A stretch of DNA of 64,000 nt from Plut-88900 sp965116945 (GTDB taxonomy: Bacteria > Chloroflexota > Dehalococcoidia > Plut-88900): the NCBI GenBank assembly GCA_965116945.1, contig OZ220734.1, positions 868,001-932,000 on the forward strand, read 5' to 3'. Under the pieces are notes generated by a model that was given only the letters and a program-made list of their open reading frames with translations, was not told the origin of the DNA and ran no database searches. Below are positions 14,816 to 23,139 of this stretch, piece by piece. How positions within the stretch are numbered: the first letter of the stretch is position 1; each line of letters opens with the position of its first letter. A program made the translations under genes and the position numbers.

Positions 14816-16537
14816 TTACCGTCGCCATTCGGCGATATTCCAAAGCTCGCTGTCCCAGCCGTTGAATTGTACGCCCTTCAGGGTGTTCAGATGGGCAGAA
14901 ACGATGCCCCGGTTTACCAGGGGAATTTCGTAGTAGTTCTGGACGAGGATATCGTTCATACGTTTTACGAGGGCCACGCGGTCGGGGCCGACGGGCGTAT
15001 GGGCGAGCTCTTCGGTCAACTCATCAAACCCGGGGTTGCAGGCCCTGGGGACGTTGCTGCCTCCCCAGCCGTTGTCGCTGTCGGGAATCTGGTCGCAGGT
15101 AAGGCCAAGGAGGTATTCCTGGGGGTCTATGCCCGGGCCGGTGGCGTACATCTGGAGGTCGGCGAAGAACCTGGAGTAGACGGCTTCCTTGTTTTCCACG
15201 GGGTCGCCGCCAAAGAAAACAGCGGCGTCGTGGTCAACTAGCTCGGCTTCGACGCCGATCTCGCTCCACCATCCTCGGACCAGGGCCTGGGTCTCCTGCC
15301 GGACGTCATTGGTGGAGGTCTGGTAGGTGAAGCGAAGGGGAACGCCGTTGTATTCGCGGACACCGTCGCCGTCTGCGTCTATCACTCCGTTGTCGTCCAG
15401 CAGCTTGATGGCTCCCCTGATATCCTGGGCCAGACATGCGTCGTTGGCAGAGGATACGTAGGTCAGGGGTCCGGTGATAAGGTTGCACGCGGGCTTGCCG
15501 GCGAAACCGTAAAGCCGCTCCGAGATCAGGGTGCGGTCTATGGCCATGGACATGGCCTGGGCGATAGGGGTGAAGGTGAGCAGGGGGTGAGGGTTTGCAC
15601 CATCCAGGTACTCTGAGCGGTCTTCGCCCAGTGCGGGGTCGGCGTTGGTCTGATTCAGGACTATGCGCTCCACGAGGCTTGAGAAAGCGGACACGACGTT
15701 CCCTTTGCCCAAGGCTTCCAGTTCGGCGAGGTCTTCAGGAGCGATCTGGAGGTTCCACGCGTAGTCGGCTTCTCCCTTTTCAAGAACGGCCCTGGCAGTG
15801 GACAGGGCATCGCCGCCGCCTTTGAGAATTACGCTTTTGAAGTAGGGTTTTTCGCCATAGTAGTGGGGGTTTCGTTCGTATACTGCCTGGTCCTCGGGGG
15901 AGAATCTAACAACTCGGTAGGGACCCGGGCCCAAGGGGGCGAAGTTCTCATTGTCGCATCCTGAAGCGGCAGCGCCGGCACAATCGGCGAACTGGGCTCT
16001 GCTCAGGACCGGAGTGCCGGAGCCGACAAAGGCGGAGTAGGGGTAGGGGGTGGAGGCGTGGAAGGTGATCTTCACGGTGAGGTCGTCGGGGGCCTCAATG
16101 GATGTTATGTCCACGAAGGACCCTGCTGCGGTGCAACCTGTGTCATCGTCGATGCAGTAGCGCCAGGTAAATACAAAGTCATGGGCGGTAAGGTCACTGC
16201 CATCGGACCACTTGAGGTCTTCCCGGAGTTTCCAGGTAATGGAGGTGAAGTCCTGGGAGACGCCACCGTTCCGGACGCTAGGAATATCGGCGGCCAGGGC
16301 CGGAACGAGGGCGCCGTTGGGGTCGTAGTAGGCCAGGGGCTGGAGGGTAATGGCTGCGGCATCCCTGTCCTTGAAGCCGCCGGAGAGGTAGGGATTCAGG
16401 GTGGAGGGGGCCTGCCAGTAGAGGATGTTGAGAGTCCTGTCATCTTCCGGGCGGAAGATGACGAAGAGGGCAATGGCGACAAGTATGGCCGCTACTCCGA
16501 GGGACAAGCGTTTGCTTAGAGGAATGTTCTTAAACAT
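14816..16537 (-). CDS. ABC transporter substrate-binding protein, family 5
   Basis: A 573-residue periplasmic-type binding protein for peptides, nickel or similar ligands (SBP_bac_5). A hydrophobic segment at residues 10-28 (AAILVAIALFVIFRP) lacks a lipobox cysteine, so it is probably a membrane anchor or ordinary signal. The domain starts LNILYWQAPSTLNPYLSGG; SITWKLREDLKWSDGSDLTA and GPYRVVRFSPEDQAVYERNP are typical. No clear ribosome site is seen; a TTG two codons upstream is an alternative start. A small membrane protein gene ends 18 bases upstream, so the two are probably co-transcribed. No permease or ATPase gene is near. Confidence 0.9.
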   Translation of the reverse strand: MFKNIPLSKRLSLGVAAILVAIALFVIFRPEDDRTLNILYWQAPSTLNPYLSGGFKDRDAAAITLQPLAYYDPNGALVPALAADIPSVRNGGVSQDFTSITWKLREDLKWSDGSDLTAHDFVFTWRYCIDDDTGCTAAGSFVDITSIEAPDDLTVKITFHASTPYPYSAFVGSGTPVLSRAQFADCAGAAASGCDNENFAPLGPGPYRVVRFSPEDQAVYERNPHYYGEKPYFKSVILKGGGDALSTARAVLEKGEADYAWNLQIAPEDLAELEALGKGNVVSAFSSLVERIVLNQTNADPALGEDRSEYLDGANPHPLLTFTPIAQAMSMAIDRTLISERLYGFAGKPACNLITGPLTYVSSANDACLAQDIRGAIKLLDDNGVIDADGDGVREYNGVPLRFTYQTSTNDVRQETQALVRGWWSEIGVEAELVDHDAAVFFGGDPVENKEAVYSRFFADLQMYATGPGIDPQEYLLGLTCDQIPDSDNGWGGSNVPRACNPGFDELTEELAHTPVGPDRVALVKRMNDILVQNYYEIPLVNRGIVSAHLNTLKGVQFNGWDSELWNIAEWRR

Positions 16538-16555
16538 AGTCAAAAGGTGGAAGGG

Positions 16556-16999
16556 CTACTGTTTCGGGAAGCAATCGAAGGCGGAGTCGCCGCTCAGGAG
16601 CCGGGACCCGACGGCGCCGAGGAGCGGGGGAACGGTGGTGTCGATGAATATCCAGAGCAGGGACATGTCCTGGGCGGGCTCCACAAACTCGGAGGAGATC
16701 CAATTCCAGAGGAGGACCAGGAGGAGTACGACGGAGAAGTAGTAGGTGAAGTTGGCCTCCAGGTACTGGCGGTCGACGGAGGCGTTGTCGGGGTCGGCGT
16801 CCCGGCGGCGCTTGGCGCCAAGGGCCAGTAGCATGACGATGAAAACACCGGCCACCATCATGGGGTCGAGGATTCGCCAGACGGTAGCACCCGTTCCTTC
16901 GAGACCGGGGTCATAGAAGAGGCCGACTATGAAGTGGATGGCGACGGACGCGCCGACCAGGACGAGGTAGAGGGCGGTCAGAACCTTTAATGCTGCCAC
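16556..16999 (-). CDS. Four-helix membrane protein (paralogue of 47925-48386)
   Basis: A 147-residue protein with hydrophobic segments at about 5-28, 43-62, 83-104 and 112-132. It matches the product at 47925-48386 along its length: ALKVLTALYLV against ALKKLVAVYLV, then WRILD against WEILD, RQYLEAN against RRYLEVN, WNW against HNW, and DTTVPPLLG against DTLLPITLG. No known family is recognised. It precedes the substrate-binding protein gene in the same direction. Confidence 0.78.
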   Translation of the reverse strand: MAALKVLTALYLVLVGASVAIHFIVGLFYDPGLEGTGATVWRILDPMMVAGVFIVMLLALGAKRRRDADPDNASVDRQYLEANFTYYFSVVLLLVLLWNWISSEFVEPAQDMSLLWIFIDTTVPPLLGAVGSRLLSGDSAFDCFPKQ

Positions 17000-17152
17000 G
17001 GGTCAACTCCTGCGCTCAACATCTTGCCTGGCTGCCATGATACCAAGTATTTCTTAGTTTCGTATCGGGGTGGGGGGGCGGATTGCAAGGGGTGGGGGGT
17101 TATTCATCAACGCAATGTTGGCTCCCATGCCTAGCGAAACTAACCTTCAGCT

Positions 17153-17299
17153 ATGGATACAGAGAAGGAAGACAAGAAAACTCGAAAGATTGATCTCTCG
17201 ATGCTCGGAGTACTAAGGGAGAAGATCCCGCCCGACCACCCTCCTTTCGACATCGACAGGTTCCGGGAAGAGGGTTATGCCCCGAAGCTGCGGGACTGA
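17153..17299 (+). CDS. Small charged hypothetical protein
   Basis: A 48-residue open frame starting MDTEKEDKKTRKIDLSMLGV and ending FREEGYAPKLRD. It has no membrane segment and is rich in Lys, Asp and Pro. No clear ribosome-binding site precedes the ATG, and no family is recognised. It is supported only by its sensible composition and by filling the gap before the aminotransferase promoter. It could be a small regulatory protein or spurious. Confidence 0.4.
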   Translation: MDTEKEDKKTRKIDLSMLGVLREKIPPDHPPFDIDRFREEGYAPKLRD

Positions 17300-17352
17300 T
17301 ATCGGCGGCTAGAGCGCCAGCTTTATCTCAGGTGGCGGGGTGGGATGTCGGG

Positions 17353-17360
17353 TGTATAAT
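17353..17360 (+). promoter_or_regulatory. -10 box of the aminotransferase gene
   Basis: TGTATAAT, a consensus -10 hexamer (17355-17360) preceded by TG, 44 bases before the start codon. No good -35 box is visible. Confidence 0.5.
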
Positions 17361-17403
17361 GCCTGCAATTGTTCCGGGGACGGACAGCCTAAGGAGGAAT
17401 TTA

Positions 17404-18732
17404 ATGGCGAAATCAAACGGCAGTACCTATGCCGGTGTGGACTTCGGAGACCTGAAGCAGGCGGCGATGGACCACCTTTGGATGCCTTTTTCGCAGTACA
17501 ACGATCTGCTGAATAACGGAGGCCCGAAGGTCATTGTGGAGGGCGACGGCATCTACATGACCGACAGCGAAGGGGAGACCTATATCGACCTGATCGGTGG
17601 GCTTTTCCTGGTGAACGTGGGCCACGGGCGGCACGAGATTGCGGATGCGGTATCGGAGCAGCTGAAGGCAGTGCACTATGCGAACACGTTCATGTACCCA
17701 GCGGTCTCGACGATCAAGCTGGCAGAGAAGCTTGCGGAGCTGGCCCCCGGGGACCTAGACAGGGTGTTCCTGGCCAGCGGTGGCTCCGAGGCGGTGGACA
17801 CGGCCCTGAAGATCATACGGCAGTACCACGTGAACAACGGCGAGCCCCGACGTACCAAGTTCATCGCACGCAGGGGTTCTTACCACGGGGTGAGCATGGG
17901 CGCATTGAGCATGAACAGCGCCCCGACCGTCCGGCGGGACGTCTGGGACCCGATGCTCATCGACACTAAGTTTGTCGGGGAGACGGCCGAGGAAGTCGAG
18001 GAGCTTATCAAGTTCGAGGGTCCGGAGACCGTCGCAGGATTCATCACCGAGCCGATCTCGGTGCCCAAGGGCATGAAGGTCCCAGATGACGACTACTGGC
18101 CCAAGCTCCGGGAGATTTGCGACCGCTACGGCGTCCTGATGGTGGCCGACGAGGTTATCACGGGGTTCGGGCGGACTGGCAAGATGTTCGCGATGGAGCA
18201 CTGGAACGTGACCGCCGACCTGATGACGTTCGCCAAGGGCGTGACCAGTGGCTACCAGCCCGTAGGCGGGGTCATGGTGACTCCCAGGGTCTACGAGGCG
18301 TTCAAGGGTGGGGCGGACAAGACGTTCACCCACGGGTACACGTACTCGGGGCACCCGGCGGGGGCGGCTGCGGCTCTGGCCAACTTGGAAATCATGGAGC
18401 GGGAAAACCTGGCCGATAATTCTGCGGAGACGGGGGCCTACCTGAAAGGGCAGCTGGAAACCCTGAAGGAACACTCCATAGTGAAGGAAGTGCATGGCAA
18501 GGGGCTGATGCTCTCGGTGGAGTTCGTGGAGGACAAGGCCACGGGCAAGCCGTTCGAGAAGGGCGCGCCGAAGCTGAAGCAGCTGGTTAAGGAGCTGGAG
18601 GCCCGGGGATTGCTGACCCGGACCGAACCCTACCTCTACGTTGCACCGCCACTGACGCTTACCCGGGAAGAGGCCGACGACATAGTCGCTAAGATCGACG
18701 AGTCGTTGAAGGTGGTCGAAGCGGAAGCATAG
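17404..18732 (+). CDS. Class III PLP-dependent aminotransferase
   Basis: A 442-residue fold-type I transaminase of the omega-amino acid/pyruvate group. Seen: YIDLIGGLFLVNVGHGRHEI, the cofactor phosphate loop ASGGSEAVDTALK, RRGSYHGVSMGALSM, the Asp pairing with the PLP nitrogen in VLMVADEVITGFGRTG, and the Schiff-base lysine in TFAKGVTSGYQPVGG. The ATG at 17404 has AAGGAGG seven bases before it; an in-frame start 24 codons upstream has no such site. The amino donor (beta-alanine, GABA, putrescine or similar) cannot be fixed from sequence. It is single and closed by a terminator. Confidence 0.94.
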   Translation: MAKSNGSTYAGVDFGDLKQAAMDHLWMPFSQYNDLLNNGGPKVIVEGDGIYMTDSEGETYIDLIGGLFLVNVGHGRHEIADAVSEQLKAVHYANTFMYPAVSTIKLAEKLAELAPGDLDRVFLASGGSEAVDTALKIIRQYHVNNGEPRRTKFIARRGSYHGVSMGALSMNSAPTVRRDVWDPMLIDTKFVGETAEEVEELIKFEGPETVAGFITEPISVPKGMKVPDDDYWPKLREICDRYGVLMVADEVITGFGRTGKMFAMEHWNVTADLMTFAKGVTSGYQPVGGVMVTPRVYEAFKGGADKTFTHGYTYSGHPAGAAAALANLEIMERENLADNSAETGAYLKGQLETLKEHSIVKEVHGKGLMLSVEFVEDKATGKPFEKGAPKLKQLVKELEARGLLTRTEPYLYVAPPLTLTREEADDIVAKIDESLKVVEAEA

Positions 18733-18761
18733 CCGCCTGATTCAAGAGACACGATACAGAG

Positions 18762-18801
18762 GGGCCGACCCGCCTGAATTGGGGGTCGGTCCTTCTTTTT
18801 T
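18762..18801 (+). terminator. Intrinsic terminator after aminotransferase
   Basis: Stem GGGCCGACCC (18762-18771) with GGGTCGGTCC (18783-18792), one G-U pair, then TTCTTTTTT. Confidence 0.88.
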
Positions 18802-19671
18802 GGGGGGTTTTGATTGTTTTGTTGGGTTCTGGGCCGGCGATGGAAGACGCCTGGTGAGCCGGTCGGCCTCTACTCTCATGCGGTGTTCCAGCTGTCGGGG
18901 GCCATGGAGGCCCGCCGTGGGCGGATTGCAGCCGGCCGCGCCCTAGCGCTCGATGTGTGCTCCAGCTGTCCGGGCAGACAACCGGGCCTTGACCCCACTT
19001 CTGAATGCCCGCAGGCATGGTGGGGGCCAGTGATCGGGCTGTGGCCCCCTCAGACATCATGTGTTACGTGGGCCCCCCGAGGGTCAAGGCGGCCCAGCGA
19101 CCCCTTGCTTGATATATGGCGCAAGCTCGCCGACGGGCCGACCTCCGGGATCCAGTCCCGGTCGGGGGTAGCCGGCCCGCCACCCCTGCTTGATATAGCG
19201 TAAGCTCGCTGCTAACCGACCTCCGAGACTACCGCCTCGGCAGGGGAATGGCCGGTCCGCTGTGGCTCTATCCAGGGCGTCTTTCCATCGCCTGACTACC
19301 AGGGAAGGGACACGGGACCCGGTTTGTTGAGGAGATGGCGTCTTTCGCTTGTGCCGCAACCTGCCTGCCTCGCAAGGGGGGGCGATTGGCCGGTCGCCCC
19401 TAAGGGAGGGGGTAGGTTTTGGGATGGGCTAGGGTGTTGAGTCCTCGGTCGGGTCTCGGGGCTTCCCTGGGTTTTTGGTTCCTCCTTGAGTGAGTAGGGT
19501 TGGTGTTCGAACGTGGAAGAAGATTAGCACGTGTGTTCAGGTAGAGTCAAGGGGCAAATGTCACACTTTTGGGGGGGCCAGGGGATAGTTAGGCAGGAAG
19601 TCTCCCTTCTGTTAAGCTGAGCGGCGGGGATGAGGAGGATGGGATCCTGAATTTCCAACAGGGGGTTTTGT
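18802..19671. other. Long intergenic region with imperfect tandem repeats
   Basis: About 870 bases with no supported gene. Around 19101-19260 there are two imperfect units about 81 bases apart, each with CTTGATATA, then a variant of GCGCAAGCTCGC and a CCGACCTCC...GGCCGG part. The final 250 bases are G- and T-rich. Decayed coding sequence cannot be excluded. Confidence 0.5.
19101..19262. repeat. Imperfect tandem repeat, about 81-base period
   Basis: CTTGATATA occurs at 19108 and 19189. In both units it is followed by an AAGCTCGC word, CGACCTCCG and GGCCGGYCCGC. The units are diverged, with small gaps. Confidence 0.5.
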
Positions 19672-20313
19672 ATGGCTCAAAGTGGAGCGAGTTCCGACTA
19701 CCCGGTCCAGTTTTCCGTCGACTACCCGGAGTCGAGGAACCGGCTTTCGGTCCTGCTCAGATTGATCCTGGCGATACCGATTGTCATAGTTGGTGCGGCG
19801 ATAGGCGGGCACATCGATATGGGAGATGCAGAACTGACCGAGTCGTTTGCGCCTCTATATGCAGGCGGCGTCCTGTGGATCGGGCCGCTGCTGATGATCG
19901 TGTTCCGAAAGAAGTACCCCAAGTGGTGGTTCGACTGGAACCTGGAGTTGAGCCGGTTCACGACGAGGATCGAGTCGTTCATTTTAGTGCTCCGGGACGA
20001 GTACCCGTCGACGGACGAAGAGCAGTCGGTGCACCTGCAGATCGAGTATCCGAACGCCGAGACCGATCTGAACCGGATCCTGCCGATCTTCAAGTGGCTG
20101 CTGGCGATCCCGCACTACATAATTTTGGCCATTCTGTGGGTGCTGGCAATCGTGGCGACGATACTGGCCTGGCTGTCGATACTGGTCCTGGGCCGGTATC
20201 CGCAGACGCTGTTCGATTTCGTGGTCGGCGTGATGCGGTGGAGCTACCGGGTCGGGGCGTACGCGTTCCTGCTGACGACGGACCGGTACCCTCCGTTCCG
20301 CCTGAGCGCATAA
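19672..20313 (+). CDS. DUF4389 membrane protein
   Basis: A 213-residue protein with membrane segments at about 27-48, 62-80 and a long hydrophobic stretch at 142-180 (IILAILWVLAIVATILAWLS). The start YPVQFSVDYPESRNRLSVLL is repeated in shorter form in the second half (VHLQIEYPNAETDLNRILPI), as expected for the two-part DUF4389 family. This family is frequent in actinobacteria and chloroflexi, with no known function. The gene is single and ends at a clear terminator. Confidence 0.88.
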   Translation: MAQSGASSDYPVQFSVDYPESRNRLSVLLRLILAIPIVIVGAAIGGHIDMGDAELTESFAPLYAGGVLWIGPLLMIVFRKKYPKWWFDWNLELSRFTTRIESFILVLRDEYPSTDEEQSVHLQIEYPNAETDLNRILPIFKWLLAIPHYIILAILWVLAIVATILAWLSILVLGRYPQTLFDFVVGVMRWSYRVGAYAFLLTTDRYPPFRLSA

Positions 20314-20337
20314 GAACTAAAGCAGCGCAAAAAGAAA

Positions 20338-20372
20338 GCCGACCCTCCTGGTGGGGGGTCGGTTTCTTTTTT
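20338..20372 (+). terminator. Intrinsic terminator after DUF4389 gene
   Basis: Stem GCCGACCCTCC (20338-20348) with GGGGGGTCGGT (20353-20363), TGGT loop, then TTCTTTTTT. Confidence 0.9.
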
Positions 20373-20420
20373 GGGGGAAACAAAAAAGAGTTTTCTCTTT
20401 GCGGAACATGTTATGTACTA

Positions 20421-21023
20421 TCAAGCTCCATTATCTACATCTTCGGATGAAACGCATCCAATAACTTCGTAGTCAAAGGTGGATGAATCAATCGGCAGCA
20501 ATAAGGGATCCCCTTCACTTGCTACGATCCAAAGTCCGTATATCACGGCTTTTGCAACGTCTGCTGGAATGTCTGGCAATGGAAACCCAACCCATCCGAT
20601 TCGAGACTCGTGTGCAGGTAGATTTAGTGGATTGGAAAGGAATTCTAACTTAACGCCCTTTATTGCAAGAGGATCTGGTCGAATCTCTGACCCAGGCCCA
20701 GGTTCAAGGACAGTCTCGCCGAAGGGAGTCTCGGAGAAATGTATCGGCCGAACAGAAGTATTATAGGGAGCCCCTATCAATAGACCATATTCCACGACGC
20801 TATTTGCAACATCGGAGAGGTTAGAGATGGCGATTTCGATCGATAGGTATTGAGCCCTATCATCTGTTGCGTACGAGAACATACAATGAGCTACATCACC
20901 CTGAAGGTTAGGGCGTTGTCGAGAAGCAGATCTTCGCAGCGACAATACTCTAGCTCCAGCGCTTACTATAGCAACAATTAAACCAGCTATTGCGATCGAT
21001 CGTGCTATCCAGTCAACGTCCAC
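20421..21023 (-). CDS. Membrane-anchored hypothetical protein
   Basis: A 200-residue protein with one N-terminal membrane helix (RSIAIAGLIVAIVSAGARVL, about 7-27) and a mostly beta-type soluble domain. No family is recognised. The start is GTG. Base composition is clearly more AT-rich than the neighbours, and the AT-richness continues upstream to about 21350. This suggests recent acquisition of a 0.9 kb segment. Two flanking plus-strand genes make it a single transcription unit. It is coding by length and composition, but the function is open. Confidence 0.7.
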   Translation of the reverse strand: MDVDWIARSIAIAGLIVAIVSAGARVLSLRRSASRQRPNLQGDVAHCMFSYATDDRAQYLSIEIAISNLSDVANSVVEYGLLIGAPYNTSVRPIHFSETPFGETVLEPGPGSEIRPDPLAIKGVKLEFLSNPLNLPAHESRIGWVGFPLPDIPADVAKAVIYGLWIVASEGDPLLLPIDSSTFDYEVIGCVSSEDVDNGA

Positions 21024-21586
21024 GGGAGTCCTCGTTGTTCAAAGTGGAATTCAGCTATTGTAGGAGTTTAATCTTTCCGAAGTACTCATGTCGGTTCGAA
21101 TAACAGACGTTGAAAGAATCAGAATGATTGGATTTCTAAACAGAAGTTAGATGGAGCCTAAATGATACTTCGCAATCTCTCAAGATGTTTGCCGCGCCTA
21201 TAGAAAGTGACCCGAAATCAAGTATCGCCGACTTGCCAATAGCTGTCCGAAAGTAAATTGGTAGCTGATCACTTGCTTATCAACACCTATTGTCGCACCC
21301 ATTAATGTACTGTTTATACGCTTGGCCCTTCGGAGGTATCAGCGTGAATGAGCCCTCACCCAGGAAGAGGCAATATCACCATCCACCACTCTTGAGACCG
21401 TCTCAGGTACCTCAAGGTGATTGGCCCTACCCTGGGAATGTATGCCCGATCGGAGTCCGGAATGAGGGCAGGAGGGAATGTAAGTGTCGGCCAAAGAGAG
21501 GTGGTTTGGATCCCTGGTGGGTTTTCGGGGGTGGGGGTGAGGGCTTTGTAAGGATGTGACGGAACGGCGGTCGAGGGCCGCCTCCG
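21024..21586. other. Intergenic region: AT-rich part then G-rich part
   Basis: The first 320 bases are AT-rich like the gene at 20421-21023; I see no gene in them. From about 21350 the sequence is G-rich and holds a degenerate copy of repeat B near 21434-21470. Confidence 0.45.
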
Positions 21587-21662
21587 CTCGACCCTTCGAG
21601 TCGCCTCAGGGGGAGCGGCCCCACATCCGGGGATGGATTCCCGATGGGGGTCGGGAATGACG
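21587..21662 (+). repeat. Composite dispersed repeat A+B
   Basis: Repeat A (CCTTCGAGTCGCCTCAGGGG, then AGCGGCC) is followed by repeat B, GATGGATTCCCGATGGGGGT then CGGGAATGACGG, in which ATTCCCGA pairs with TCGGGAAT. The same A-then-B order occurs at 24718-24863 and 60505-60600. Confidence 0.75.
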
Positions 21663-21679
21663 GGTGGGATGAGGCGGGG

Positions 21680-21685
21680 TATAAT
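21680..21685 (+). promoter_or_regulatory. -10 box before LLM oxidoreductase
   Basis: TATAAT, 140 bases before the LLM start and 40 bases before a short leader frame. No convincing -35 hexamer is visible at the right distance. Confidence 0.4.
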
Positions 21686-21724
21686 CCCCACCCCTACGCC
21701 CCGAGACCCCCGTGGAGGTGTGTT

Positions 21725-21808
21725 ATGACCGCTGAGCATGAGCCTAACAGGTCGTTGGAGCTGAAGGATGGCTGGGATGGTCCGTGGCCCGCGACACGGG
21801 CGGGTTGA
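21725..21808 (+). CDS. Possible 27-residue leader peptide
   Basis: The short frame starts MTAEHEPNRSLELKDGWDGP and stops 11 bases before the ATG of the LLM oxidoreductase. It has a good GGAGG site six bases upstream, which the large gene lacks. Translational coupling of the larger gene to this leader is therefore plausible. No regulatory amino acid run is visible. Confidence 0.3.
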   Translation: MTAEHEPNRSLELKDGWDGPWPATRAG

Positions 21809-21819
21809 ACAGTCTCAAG

Positions 21820-22653
21820 ATGAAAGTCGGGATTTGCATAGTGCCGTTTGGGACGACGTATGCTGAGTGCCGGGAGGCGGCGATTGCGATTGAGGAGTCG
21901 GGGTTTGAGTCGGTGTGGACGTGGGACCACCTGTTGTCTTTCAATGACGACGATGAACCGGTCCTGGAGTGCTGGACGCTGCTCGCGGGCCTGGCCGAGG
22001 CTACGCAGAGGGTCAAACTGGGGAGCTTCGTTACCAATGTCTTGAATCGGGCGCCGGATGTGCTGGCTAAGACGGTCGCAACTGTACAGCAGGTGTCGGG
22101 GGGCAGGGTGGAGCTGGGCATAGGGGCAGGGGCTAGGCCGAAAGAGCAGGTCGGGTTCAACAGGCCTTTTCCGTCGGGCAGGGAGCGGGTGGAGCGGGTC
22201 GGGGAGGCGGTGGAGCTGATGCGGCTCATGTGGTCGGGCGAGCGGATCAGCTACAAAGGCAAGCATTACACCGCCGAAGGTGTCATTTCAACTCCAGTTC
22301 CGGAGCCCGTGCCGCCGGTGATGGTAGCGGGGCTGGGGCCTATGTCGGCGAGGAATGCCGTGAGGGTGGGGGACGGGTGGAACTGCGAGGCGCCCCGGGG
22401 GTGGCGGAAGGAGGAGCACCCGAAGTTCTATCGGCTGAAGCCTATTGTGCTGGAAGAGCTTGCAAGGGTTGGGAAGCCGAGGGACGAGTTCGAGATATCC
22501 ATATCCGACAGGCTGGATGATGAGGTGATGGCCGATCCAGCGGGGTACGTGGGTCGGATGGAGGAGGAGGGTGTCGACAGGGTGGTGCTAGATATCTACC
22601 CGCCGTTTGATTTGGAGGGGGTGCAAGAGCTCGGCTTAGCGTTACGCGGGTAG
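21820..22653 (+). CDS. LLM-class flavin/F420-dependent oxidoreductase
   Basis: A 277-residue TIM-barrel oxidoreductase of the bacterial luciferase-like superfamily, with F420- or FMN-dependent hydride transfer. Typical parts: VGICIVPFGTTYAECREAAI, FESVWTWDHLL, TVQQVSGGRVELGIGAGARP and VPPVMVAGLGPMSARNAVRV. The start at ATG 21820 begins the first strand of the barrel. An upstream GTG at 21784 would add 12 residues without a ribosome site. It is one of three LLM proteins in the window (others at 32251 and 33865). Substrate unknown. Confidence 0.9.
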   Translation: MKVGICIVPFGTTYAECREAAIAIEESGFESVWTWDHLLSFNDDDEPVLECWTLLAGLAEATQRVKLGSFVTNVLNRAPDVLAKTVATVQQVSGGRVELGIGAGARPKEQVGFNRPFPSGRERVERVGEAVELMRLMWSGERISYKGKHYTAEGVISTPVPEPVPPVMVAGLGPMSARNAVRVGDGWNCEAPRGWRKEEHPKFYRLKPIVLEELARVGKPRDEFEISISDRLDDEVMADPAGYVGRMEEEGVDRVVLDIYPPFDLEGVQELGLALRG

Positions 22654-22680
22654 CCGAAGCGGAAGGAAGGGAACCCTCTC

Positions 22681-22726
22681 CCCCTTGGTCCCCCTCTCCC
22701 TTATTGGCCCTAAGGGAGAGGGGGAG
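22681..22726. repeat. Dispersed palindromic repeat C
   Basis: CCCCCTCTCCCTTA, a short TTGGCCC centre and TAAGGGAGAGGGGG form a palindrome. A second copy near 58160/59481-59505 is split by an IS481 element. Shorter pieces occur near 33340 and at 62447-62475. Confidence 0.7.
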
Positions 22727-22790
22727 AGAAGAACAGAGGGAGACCCCATGCGCTACAGCGCATGGAGTCTCCCTCTAGTTCAGTACTGGG
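22725..22790 (-). terminator. Intrinsic terminator, conserved-flank family copy c
   Basis: On the minus strand the flank CCAGTACTGAACTAGAGG leads into a 20-base stem with a 2-base loop, followed by GTTCTTCTCTCCCCC. The single non-Watson-Crick position is a G-U pair only when read on the minus strand, which supports that direction. It ends the small membrane protein gene at 22813-22989. Confidence 0.88.
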
Positions 22791-22812
22791 GGGAAGGGGG
22801 GGTGGGGGATGT

Positions 22813-22989
22813 CTAGTCTATGAGTCGCTGGATGAAGATGGCGACGGTGACGGCGAGGGCCACGGAGCTAATCATCATGCCGACCATCCATTTGAGGAGG
22901 TCGGCTTTCAGGTTGGCCAGATCTGCCTTGGTGGCGAGGTGTTCATAGCCGCCTTCCAGGCGGCTTAACCGTTCTTCCACTGTGGTCAA
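22813..22989 (-). CDS. Small coiled-coil protein with C-terminal membrane anchor
   Basis: A 58-residue protein starting TTVEERLSRLEGGYEHLATK, with a helical N-terminal half (KADLANLKADLLK) and one membrane helix (about 34-53) ending FIQRLID. The start is TTG, with GGAG about eight bases upstream; an ATG nearby is out of frame. Its shape is that of the 62-residue protein at 6652-6840 (RLEG motif, coiled coil, tail anchor). It is directly followed by terminator copy c. Function unknown. Confidence 0.65.
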   Translation of the reverse strand: MTTVEERLSRLEGGYEHLATKADLANLKADLLKWMVGMMISSVALAVTVAIFIQRLID

Positions 22990-23096
22990 TCATTTGCTCC
23001 GTCGGGGTGGTAGGGTGACTTTATTGTATCACAGGACAGGTGTAGGGAGGCGAATTAGGAGGACGGTGGGTCGTGGGCGGTCTTATTCCGCCCTTG

Positions 23097-23129
23097 AGCC
23101 CTTTCGACGTTGCTCAGGCTGAGCGGGTT
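23097..23129 (+). repeat. Dispersed repeat A (single copy)
   Basis: GCCCTTTCGACGTTGCTCAG then GCTGAGCGGGTTG, just past the stop of the convergent 2-hydroxyacid dehydrogenase gene. Confidence 0.5.
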
Positions 23130-23139
23130 GGACAGATTT

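Noticed and set aside
18814..19359. Open frames of 90-130 codons in the long gap after the aminotransferase
   Set aside because: Their products are Arg/Pro/Gly-rich without motifs, and the region has imperfect repeats; no real gene can be supported.
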